This document shows positions 52,191-62,296 of a stretch of 64,000 nt of DNA, in pieces. The notes below the pieces were generated by a model. It ran no database searches. It saw only the letters and a list, made by a program, of their open reading frames with translations, and was not told where the DNA came from. Positions within the stretch are counted from its first letter, which is position 1, and the number at the start of each line of letters is the position of its first letter. This DNA is from Hofstenia miamia. Its lineage: Eukaryota; Xenacoelomorpha; Acoela; Hofsteniidae. Where the stretch lies: NCBI GenBank assembly GCA_900660155.1, contig CABFPE010000240.1, positions 884,668 to 948,667 of the forward strand. The letters are read 5' to 3'. The position numbers were made by a program, and so were the translations under genes.

Positions 52191-55110
52191 AACAACAAAA
52201 ACAACAACAACAAAAGGACTTAAATTCCTCTTTTACAAGGTGGCAGAGTATCTATTTACAAAACGAACATTGGCATTTGATAAACCACGAATATGAAACT
52301 TGTTCATTGTAGGTTGTCCTCAATTTTTCCAAAAAAATAATCCTTTAGTTTCTTCTTCAAAACAATACGATCTGCAAAGATGTCATGTCGATGTCTGAGT
52401 ACCGGGTGAGATAATTTACACAATCCACAGTCCTGATGAAATATGAGTGATACGTTTTCGATTTCTTATACCTTCCAACGCTGAAGTAAGTCCTCCCTGA
52501 TGACTGTATGCCAAAATTTTCCTTACAGATGGAGACATACCTGAAGAGATCGATATCAACTTGCCCAAACAAAATGTTCTTGAAGAACAGGATATCCTTC
52601 ATCTGTAGGGCTAAGGGAACTGGTAGCAACACATATCTTAGAAGAAGGTTTTCATATGAAAAATGATTGCCGGAGCACGCAGACATCGTCGGTTAAATTT
52701 CTCAATGCGCCTAATAGAAGTAACGTCAGCATACCAAGCTTCCGAAGCATAGAAAAGCATAGAATAAATGCAAGTTTTCAATAAATTGACTTTCGTGTTT
52801 ATGGCAGTGTTGAATGGCACATTTCGCTTCATAGATGTTAGAGAACCGTTGGCCTTCTGTAACTTTTCATTGATATGTTGCTGCCAGGTCAGATCATTTG
52901 AAATTGGTGATCCTAAGGTCATTAATATATCCGCCCAGTCTATTTCTGAATCCCCAAGGAGCAAGTAGTCATCGTAAGTGTGGTTAAACGAGATGGCCTT
53001 GCATTTAGATGGATGACATTTCATACCATTTTTGTCAGCCCATGATACAAACGAATTGATGTCACTTTGGAAATCATCCAGAGCATAGTCAGTGTTACAA
53101 GTGAGCTTACTGTCATCGGGGAAGAGAAAACAGCTAGAGAAGGCCGCATGATCTGGTAGATCGTTGATGAATATGAGGAAAAGTAAGGGACCCAAGACGC
53201 TGCCCTGAGGAACCCCGCTACAAATACTCTTCTGAGACGAGAAAGACTGATTAATTTTAACACATTAAGATCGGCTGTCAAGATAACTTCGCATCAGATC
53301 CAGGAAACGGGCGTCTAGACCAAAACCAGTTAGTTTCTCCATAAGAATCGAATGTGGTACATGGTCAAGTGCTTTTTGGAAGTCGAAGTAGACGCAAGCT
53401 GTGCATCTGTTGACATCGGAGTTCTTAAATACTTCGTCCAGGTAAACAACTAACTGCGAGACCGTAGAGAGTTTGTGATGAAATCCAAATTGGCAGTAGA
53501 AGAGTTTTCTGCTAATTCTGGGATAAATGAAATCAAAAATAATCTTCTCCAAAACAAGAGAAATTCTTGGAAGAATACTAATGGATCTGTAGTTCTCGGC
53601 AAGCTTCCTGAGGCCCCTCTTATGAATTGGTGTTACATAGGCGCATTTCCATTGTGCAGGCCATGATGCTTCGGCAAGGACTTGCTTGTATATTTGATGC
53701 GCAGAAGGTGCGATGGCACGTACTGCTATTCTCAAAAGACGGGATGGGATGTTATCATGTGTTTTGTGATACAGTATCTAGGCATCTCTCAAAGAGAGTG
53801 CGAACGTCTGAAACGGTGAACAGAAGATCGTCAAGACAATCATCCGGAACCTGAATCCCATCAATAGCAACAATGGCATTAAAATGAGCATTTTCAATAA
53901 CAGAACAAAAATAGTCATTGAAAAGACCGGCCTTTTCGTAGTCTGACCCTGCAACAACATTCTGCCATATTATAGAAGAAGGAAGACTCTCCTGAGAAGA
54001 GATTTTCTTTATGAGTTGGAAGGTCTCCTTAATTGACATGGTGGGGCAGCTATACAAAAAACAGACATTATCTAATTCTATGGATTTGGTAACACTTTTT
54101 TCTTTGAGGACAATTTGGGAATCAAGCGTGATATTGGAGTCTTGTACTTGCCTTCTTTTTAAAGTTTCCAAATTGTTGATTTCATGAATTCAGTGTGAAC
54201 TGTAGAATAACTGATATTGGCGCCTTTACTTGCACTTTAGTTTGCAGGAAAAGTCTAAAGCCTCTAAGATTCTCAAATTCCATGATGATATATCCACGTG
54301 CAGATAGGTAGTCATAGCAACTTCAAACAAGCGCGGATTGAAGGATGACCATGAGTAACATCGGTCAATCAGGGGCGTCGTTATCCAGCAATGAGGTGAA
54401 TGTCAAGTAGAATATATGAATGGTCAGATATACAATATGAAGAAACTGAGGAAACATCAACAAGATCTTTGCTGGTAGTGAAACACAAATCTAGGGTATT
54501 CCCGCTTCGATGAGTGGGTGTCGTAATGATTTGGGCCATATTCAGGTTGAAATCACCTGCGATAATAATTTCGACTGTGTGACCCCCATGTGAAACTCGC
54601 AAATAACGGCGTGAGAGAGTCAATGAAAACCTGTTGGTTGATGGCGTACTTACTGTTAGCAGGCGGATTATAAACCGCGATGCAGAGGATTGTATTGGAA
54701 TCCGAGTTGATATGGAGAGCACAAATGAAATCGAAATTGGTTTCAAGTTCTTCGAATTGGCAACAAGTGGCATCAATAGCATTGCGGTATGCAAGTATGA
54801 CTCCTCCGTGGGAGCCACGAATCTGGTCCGCTCAACTAACAACCCGATAACCACTGAAAACAAATACCTGATTGTCCCTAACGAATTCGTCCAGCCAGCT
54901 TTCTGTCAGCAAAACAATGTCAGGGGAGCATACGGTAAGGAGCATGGAAAGGGACACTCTTCTTTCCAATGAAAGAATGCTCTGTGTATTAAACACTAGC
55001 ATGTTTATATTTTGGCTAGTCTCTAGTCATACACTAAAAGTGTCTTTCAGCAAAACCCAGATGAATTGTCTATTCACACGGCAATTTATCAATACACTTG
55101 AAATTGTTAC
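52191..55110 (-). mobile_element. LINE D, CR1-like non-LTR retrotransposon, degenerate
   Basis: From right to left on the minus strand. Endonuclease at about 55020-54380 (NTQSILSLERRVSLSMLL, LLTESWLDEF, IIIAGDFNLNM, HRSGNTLDLCF, SDHSYILLDI). A linker lies at 54171-53755. The RT is at 53735-52640, with HKRGLRKLAENYRSISILP, motif A YFDFQKALDHVPHS, GVPQGSVLGPLLFLIFIND and a catalytic site reading FPDDSKL (FADD expected). The C-terminal part runs to 52357. A CAA-rich stretch at 52189-52217 may be its 3' tail. At least four frame changes. Confidence 0.85.
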
Positions 55111-55699
55111 TAAATATTAAGCAGTAAACACATCTAATTTATGTTAAATTATTGCAAACTCTGAATTCATGACACTTTATATTTATCTGTATTTATAGCC
55201 GAAACTTTGGGCGAGGGATTTAGCTTTGGAAAATAAATCAAAACTTCAATTTGATAGCGACAATAACTATGTATTACCATTTTTGGAAGCATGGGAACGA
55301 GTTAAGATCTATCTAAATATAATAATCACATTCCTTATAAATTATGCTGACTAAAATACAGCATTTTGTTCAGTAATATGAAGAATAATATGAATTTTCA
55401 TATTTATAATCATGGTATTCTAAGAAATATATAGCTTGTAATGATACAATTACAAGCAGAATATGTAGAAAATTTAAAAATTTCTTTGCAAAAAGATGAT
55501 TTAGGAAAAATGAGACCTGCGTTAATGTACTTTTACACTATTTTTTAGTAATATATATATTTAGTAATTTCGTTAATAAGTGGCTTACAATACAAACCTA
55601 TAGTCATAAGTAGATATCGCGAGTTAACTATGCTAAGAATTTTGTTAATGAAGCTAAGCTATTAATACAATTTTCTGAAAGATTGGCGAATGTGTAGAT

Positions 55700-56075
55700 T
55701 AGGGATTTGCGAAAGTCTAGGAAAGTTTGGTTTGGGAACTTGAATCCTAAATTTTTTACACAATATATTAATTAAAAATTTAGGAAAATTTGGAAAAGTT
55801 TGGAAGCTTGGGTATTTCTGAATTTGAAAACTTAAAATTGCTTAAAAATGCATCGATTAAGAATGATATTAAAGTTCGCACTTTTTAATAGATATTAAAC
55901 CATTTTGGTTTTTCAAATTCTTAAGCATTCCCAAATTCTTTAATGTAATTATTTTTCAAGTTCCAAAATCCCTAAACCAAACTTTCCCAAATATTTAAAT
56001 TATTATATTATAAAAAAATTAAGTCTTCAAGTTTCAAAATTAATAAACCAAACTTTCCCAAACCCTCAAAGTTTT
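55700..56075. repeat. imperfect inverted repeat, MITE-like
   Basis: Left arm agggatttgcgaaag.. gaaagtttggtttgggaac. The right part holds two inverted versions, ttcaagttccaaaatccc with ccaaactttccc (55955-55990) and a second one at 56028-56066. The inner sequences (gtttggaagcttggg versus inverted gcattcccaaatt) also pair loosely. No coding content. Confidence 0.5.
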
Positions 56076-57385
56076 ATGCATTTTCTTACATTACTAATTG
56101 TAATTACCCCCAATGAATGCTTTGTATTATTATGCAACTTCGCCCAATTATTAACTAAATTAATTACATTTCAATAAAAAGATATATGAACTAGATTTCA
56201 AGAAATGAAGTTTAAAGATAAGATGCAAAAAAGTAAGACCGTTTACCTAGAATAATAATGTCTGCCAATAGGAAATTCTAAGATTCGATGTATTCTTGCC
56301 GTGACAGTAAATGTGATCGAAAACAAAAGTAATCGAAAAATTTAGGACATAATTATTACTAGTTGTATAAAAAATTGACACTATACAAAGCATTACTCTC
56401 TCATTTAAGAGAAATTGAAAATGAGCTGAATGGAAAGTTTCGTATTCACATGATTGGAGATTTCTATGACAAATTTTGAGAAATTTGGGATAATTTTCCT
56501 GAGTGAGGCAAAAGATACAACAAATTGAAATATCTATTAATTGAATTGATTATGTAAGTACATTGTACGAGGTGAAATGTGGCAATTAAGTGTCCAGGAA
56601 AGACTTAAAATAAATTCTTGGCATTAAACACTCTAGTTTGTTGACATTGTCTCAACAAGTCCTTATACAATATTTACATTTTCTGTTTTAAGCAGGTCAT
56701 TATTGGCCAAAGCTACCAACCAATATTCCTGCTTCTTTTCAACATCAAATTGCCTCAACATAATTGTAGAGTAATCAGTTTCTTTATATTTTAATGTGTT
56801 GATCTTCGCCCATATAGGCTTTTAGTGACTTTTGTATTTATGTAAACAATGCAACAAAAAATAGAATGAGAATATATACATAGCTACAATATATTCTCAG
56901 GAATCACTGCAATGAAAATAGCAAAAGAGCACTTGTATTGCTAATTTTTTTTACTCTTGAGGCAACAGAAATTTTTCTCTATCATAAATATTGTTCAGTG
57001 TGTTTGAAATACTACCTATTTTATATTTGAATTGTTCAAGAAAAAATATTAGCATCTTTTATCATTACATTTGTTTGCTCAGTTGATAATTTCCATATTT
57101 TCTATTAAAGATTCCCATAAGCAGAAATTCAAAAATTTTTTTGTTCAAAGTTCTAAGGAATGTGATTGTAATGATGAAATGATGAAGAATATAAACTGCT
57201 AATGTTCTAGAAATTAATCTTGTGTTATGAAAGTGGCCAATAATTGCATTCAACAGGATATTCATAAATATTCAAATATCTAAGGCTCATTAAGTAAGTT
57301 ATCATTTGTTAACTCTTTGAAAGTCAAGAGTTGAGCCAATATGTGCCCTACTGGTTGTGCTTAGCAAAGCAACCATTCTGTAACA

Positions 57386-57465
57386 TTAAAACAAGATTTG
57401 CAATTCCAGCACAGTGTGATACATTTTAAAACAAGATTTGCAATTCCAGCACAGTGTGATACATT
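57386..57465. repeat. 40-bp tandem duplication
   Basis: Two head-to-tail copies of a unit containing acaagatttgcaattccagc, practically identical. Confidence 0.95.
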
Positions 57466-58296
57466 GCAAAATGCAATAACATTGAAACAGCACATGGAAT
57501 TCAAATCGAAAATTAAAATGGGATAGAGAGTTTCAGATTTGATACAGGATTTTTGACCTGAGTTTAAGTATTTCCTTGAAATAAATTCTGAGTTTGATCG
57601 AATTTTTCTAATTTTAAATTTTTAGATGTAGAGAATTATTTTACAATAATTCCGACTTATATGAGCATTTTATGCTAGACGTAAAAAATAGTTTTATATA
57701 ATTTTTTTCGACATCTAGTTTTGTAACCTCTTCACTTCAATGTGATTGGTTGTAAATATTATAAAGCTTTTGAGTTGAATAGACGGTAGACAATTTGTGG
57801 GATACTTTATATAATTTTTTGATATGTACGTATATTATATGTTCGCATCGTTCATTTTTGTTCAATTTGCATTTTTATACTTATCATAGCATTTACTAAT
57901 ATATATGATATCGTATAATACATTTCACTGCTATCGATTTATAAGCTGCACTACTATGCAATAATTTTTAGTTACATTGAAATATGTCATAATTAATGCA
58001 CTAGAGCTAGATCCAAAAAATTACTCCAGCAATGCAGTATAATACAATTCTTCACATTAAAGCTACTCAAATAAGAGTTAGTTAGTAAATACATTACTAA
58101 AAGTTTTCTTGAATTCAATATTTTATACATATGACAATGTTACAAATCATGGCATTCTATGCTAGTATAGTACTCAATGAAACAAGATGTAATACAATTC
58201 GAATTATTGTCTTAGATAGCGGTCTGGAAAGTATTTTTTGAAAAATTCTCGGTAGGTAGAGTTTGCGTTTGTAAGTCGAACATGTAATTAGTGGCA

Positions 58297-58839
58297 NNNN
58301 NNNNNNNNNNNNNNNNNNNNNNNNNNNNNNNNNNNNNNNNNNNNNNNNNNNNNNNNNNNNNNNNNNNNNNNNNNNNNNNNNNNNNNNNNNNNNNNNNNNN
58401 NNNNNNNNNNNNNNNNNNNNNNNNNNNNNNNNNNNNNNNNNNNNNNNNNNNNNNNNNNNNNNNNNNNNNNNNNNNNNNNNNNNNNNNNNNNNNNNNNNNN
58501 NNNNNNNNNNNNNNNNNNNNNNNNNNNNNNNNNNNNNNNNNNNNNNNNNNNNNNNNNNNNNNNNNNNNNNNNNNNNNNNNNNNNNNNNNNNNNNNNNNNN
58601 NNNNNNNNNNNNNNNNNNNNNNNNNNNNNNNNNNNNNNNNNNNNNNNNNNNNNNNNNNNNNNNNNNNNNNNNNNNNNNNNNNNNNNNNNNNNNNNNNNNN
58701 NNNNNNNNNNNNNNNNNNNNNNNNNNNNNNNNNNNNNNNNNNNNNNNNNNNNNNNNNNNNNNNNNNNNNNNNNNNNNNNNNNNNNNNNNNNNNNNNNNNN
58801 NNNNNNNNNNNNNNNNNNNNNNNNNNNNNNNNNNNNNNN
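58297..58839. other. assembly gap, 543 Ns
   Basis: Run of N. The 30 bp on its left (58267-58296) are repeated exactly on its right (58840-58869), so either the gap is artificial or it hides a tandem repeat. Confidence 1.
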
Positions 58840-58869
58840 GTTTGTAAGTCGAACATGTAATTAGTGGCA

Positions 58870-59504
58870 GAGTACTCCGTCCTAGAGGGTAGTAGCGAGA
58901 AAAGGGGATGTATTGGGTTATTAAAATAATGGATATTAAAATGTAATTTCGAAATTACTATTTCAAAAGATTAATAACTCAGGGGTTGTATTTCAAGATG
59001 AAATTCTCTTGATTAATTTTATAAAATTTCAAAAAAAATTTTTTCTTAGAAACAAGAAATTTTTAATGAGTTTACCTAAGTACTATGATTTTATCAATGA
59101 ATGCAATTATCAGAACATTACTGTAAAATGGAATTCTTTAAAGTTGGATGAAGACCATGAGTTTTATGTGGCTTAGTGTAATATTTATGTAAAATTTGCA
59201 TGTAGGTTATTGTTACCCGAAGTACATATATACAGATATATAGAATCCTTGTATAGAAAATACATATAAATCAACTATAATTTTCAAAGAAGGGTTTTAA
59301 GAATTATTATCCTCCATCAACAACAGATAATCACTCTATATTCGGAGCCCGTATGCCTGGCCTGTGCCCGTAGTATAGAAGTCCGTGCCCGTACATCTTT
59401 GTCCGGGCCCTAACCCAGGCTATCAGTATCAACTATAAAAAATTTCTATTTTTCCAAGAAAAAGTTCTTGCTGAAAAATTTCTATTTTTCCAAGAAAAAG
59501 TTCT
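58870..59504. other. AT-rich sequence with a GC-rich GCCCGT cluster and a small duplication
   Basis: A cluster of gcccgta/cccgt words at about 59345-59420 and a 36-bp tandem duplication at 59438-59508. No gene. Confidence 0.5.
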
Positions 59505-60475
59505 TGCTGTGAACGATATCTGTCTCTTCATCAAGGTGGTGCTCCATTTCTGGGGAAGAACTAATGAGAGCAACAAAAGTGCTTGTAATGAAGTAATTCA
59601 TTCACCATTACCTTTGTCAGGATACACAGCAAACATGACAACAATGTACCGAATCAATCGTCTATGCATCCATGATGATAGCATTTTTCTCGGCATGCTT
59701 ATCCATCCTCAGAAAACCATAGTTTTAAGTAATAAGTTTTATGACAATTCTCTTCTTCTCGGAGACTCATGCATTCAGTTTCAACTGTTATGGACCTTGG
59801 TGTTTCTATTCGTTATGGTCTTTGCTGGAGGCCTCATATCGATTGCAGAGTTGGAAAAGTGATGCGCTGTTTTTACAATATAAAGAGGATTATTCCGTTT
59901 TCTTCTCCTAGTCACACTAAGCTTCAATTGTATATTGCTTGTGATAGGAGCATCATCATTTACAATTCTATGATTTGGTATGCAGATATTTCTTATCTAA
60001 AAAACACGAAACTGCAGAAAAGGGCTGTTAATTGGACTACAGGTTTACAGAATTACGCTGATAATCTCATCAAGCTTAATCTGCTTCTTATTCGCTTTCA
60101 TTTTGTCTATTGTGATCTGCTTCTCTACAAGCTTTTTACATGGATTTTATGATTTGGACATCTCGAAATTGTTACTCGCATTACGGCAAACCGGGATAAT
60201 CGATCGATGCAGAAACCTATGTTTTTGGTTCTCGTTTCCCAGAAGATTTCGACATGGAGAAATTACTTTGTTCGTACCGTCTTCAACGCTAACTTTGTTT
60301 CAATGAACTCGGAAGTGGACATACTGGGGAAATATTCAAGCTTCAAATCTCTGTGGCCACTCTGCACACTCTTTTTAAAATGTCGCTGTGCCTGTTGTCG
60401 TTCTTAATCTTTTGTTTTGTATTGCCTAATTTGGGAAATTTAAATCTTTTACTAGTACTACTACTACATTTTAAA
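59505..60475 (+). mobile_element. LINE E, 3' fragment, CR1-like
   Basis: Plus-strand RT thumb and C-terminal remnants in shifting frames. These are LIHPQKTIVLSN, LLLGDSCI, VMDLGVSIRYGLCWRPHI (compare the DLGV.D..LSW motif), CFYNIKRIIPFSSPSHTKLQ, and ADISYLKNTKLQKRAVNWTT. The C-terminal part runs to about 60407, and a short ACT repeat at about 60453-60466 is probably the 3' tail. It is close in type to LINE B and LINE D. Confidence 0.75.
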
Positions 60476-60599
60476 CATATATTTCAATGTAAACTAAATA
60501 AATTATAATAACAAATAAAATAAGAAATATATTGACTGATCCTTTCTAATTTTGCAAGTAAATGTAATTAAATATGAACTTAAGGTACCTTGAAATTGG

Positions 60600-61310
60600 A
60601 GGAGTATTACTTTGATACCACCATTATATAGAGAAAATTTTCTTTAGGGGTATTTTTAGAATATAGAGAATGTCTGCTGTTAGTGCCATGGCTATTTTTT
60701 ATTATTTGTGTTTTTATGTATTGTGAGCGTCTTTTGTTGAATCTAAGGTTCTGGTTTAGCAGTGAGATTGGAAAGGTGATATTGGTGGAAGATACTATGC
60801 CAAATAAGTATTGCAATGTTAAATAGCTAATAATTCGATTGTCCAATTTACTACAGAATCTAGCTTTTTCCAAGTTAACTCGTGTTCATAATTGCAGAGT
60901 ATTGATCCATACCCTACTATGCAGTCTGTTTTGATCTAGTGTATTTAATTAAACTTTTGAAAATTTTGAAAATGTCTAATGGTAGAATTGAAATTTTATA
61001 AATTTTGCCTTTAATGAAATGTTTAAAATTTAGAAAGGCATTGATCAGAACTCTAAGATAATTAGCAACATTACTCACTCTAATTTGATAGTCATCAATT
61101 TTACTGAAAGAATTTCCGATTGTTCAGATTGTGGTTGCAGCATTACAAATTTATATTTTTCTAAATTTGGAGTTAGTTTCTTTCTGTTAATCCAAAGCTT
61201 AATCTTAGATAATTCGTTATTTAGGTTATTTAGTATGGATTGTTTGTCCTTGCCAGTACAATACAATGCAGTGTAATCTACTTCATTGCCATTTAAAATG
61301 AATTGAGTTT
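60600..61310 (-). mobile_element. LINE F, RT/3' fragment
   Basis: Minus-strand remnants: VDYTALYCTGKDKQSILNNL (degenerate YADDT block), IKLWINRKKLTPNLEKYKF, then ANYLRVLINAFLNFKHFI in a second frame. The C-terminal tail is at 60873-60607. Truncated at both ends. The duplicated block at 61279-61611 begins at its upstream edge. Confidence 0.7.
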
Positions 61311-61413
61311 GGATTAAGTAAGTTGTTCATGTTTCACAATTCTAGGTGTAGATTGCAATGTCCACAGTTGTAAACCTCAACAATTCAAATCAGTGAGGTA
61401 CTGCTTTTATAGC
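61279..61413. repeat. 135-bp direct repeat, copy 1
   Basis: Identical by eye to 61477-61611. A single N follows at 61414. Confidence 0.95.
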
Positions 61414-61476
61414 NGTGTAATCTACCCTTTAATTTAGAATTTCTTAGACAATATATTATAAAATACAAATATATTG

Positions 61477-61611
61477 TACTTCATTGCCATTTAAAATGAA
61501 TTGAGTTTGGATTAAGTAAGTTGTTCATGTTTCACAATTCTAGGTGTAGATTGCAATGTCCACAGTTGTAAACCTCAACAATTCAAATCAGTGAGGTACT
61601 GCTTTTATAGC
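61477..61611. repeat. 135-bp direct repeat, copy 2
   Basis: Second copy, 198 bp downstream of the first, start to start. Confidence 0.95.
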
Positions 61612-62274
61612 TTTGCTGCAATGTAATTTTTATTAGCAGTTGTTCCAACTTTTTGTCAGTAACGATGCAGAATGAATACGCTTTATAACATTTGTAAAAA
61701 AAATTCAATTTAAAATCTTTAAATCCATTTGATTTTTGTCTTAAACTTATTAAATTTTTAAGGGTGTCCGGTTTATTGCATAATCATGAATCGATTATTT
61801 TGTTGTCAAAAATGTGGTAAAAATGATGATAAAAAGTAATGTTAACTATTGGTTTAGAAATTCCTAGAATTTTTTCTTAAGAGTCAATGAAATTTTAAAC
61901 TATTTGGTAAAATTATCATTGGCGCAATATGTTAAAAATAACCGAAATTTTTCAAGAGAATCTACGAATTTAATTAAAGTTAGAGCTGCAATTACTTTCG
62001 GTATGGCAATGTTGATATTGAAATTACCATTTTTTGACAATAAGTTGCTAAAATAGATACATGAGATTCCTAACTGATTAGTTCTATGTTTTTTGGTGTA
62101 GATTGAACAAACCCTCACCGAACTTTCCAGGGTTTCTTTATATATGTCTTACATAATCACTAGATATAGCATTAACAAACTTTGCATCATATTTGTGGGC
62201 AAGTAATATATTTGCAACTGTTTGCAATATATTTATATCGCTGAAATACTTTTTAGATCCTTCACAGTGAGCGA
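61612..62274. other. 5' flank of CHMP2B-like gene, AT-rich
   Basis: No confirmed feature. A minus-strand frame at 61900-62118 (72 codons) is unassigned. The promoter and 5' UTR of the plus-strand gene should lie here, but no clear TATA box can be singled out in the AT-rich background. Confidence 0.4.
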
Positions 62275-62296
62275 ATGTTTCGTGCAGATCCAAAAG
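62275..62296 (+). CDS. CHMP2B: CHMP2B-like exon 1
   Basis: ATG plus 19 nt encoding MFRADPK and the first base of a Glu codon, with donor gtaact. The split codon is completed by exon 2. Confidence 0.8.

Larger units (their letters stand above)
55111..58296. other. AT-rich intergenic sequence with small repeats
   Basis: No gene seen. Contains an inverted-repeat region at 55700-56075 and a 40-bp tandem duplication at 57386-57465, listed separately. Confidence 0.4.

Noticed and set aside
58212-58860. Long open frames over the N run
   Set aside because: They consist of unknown bases and have no information.
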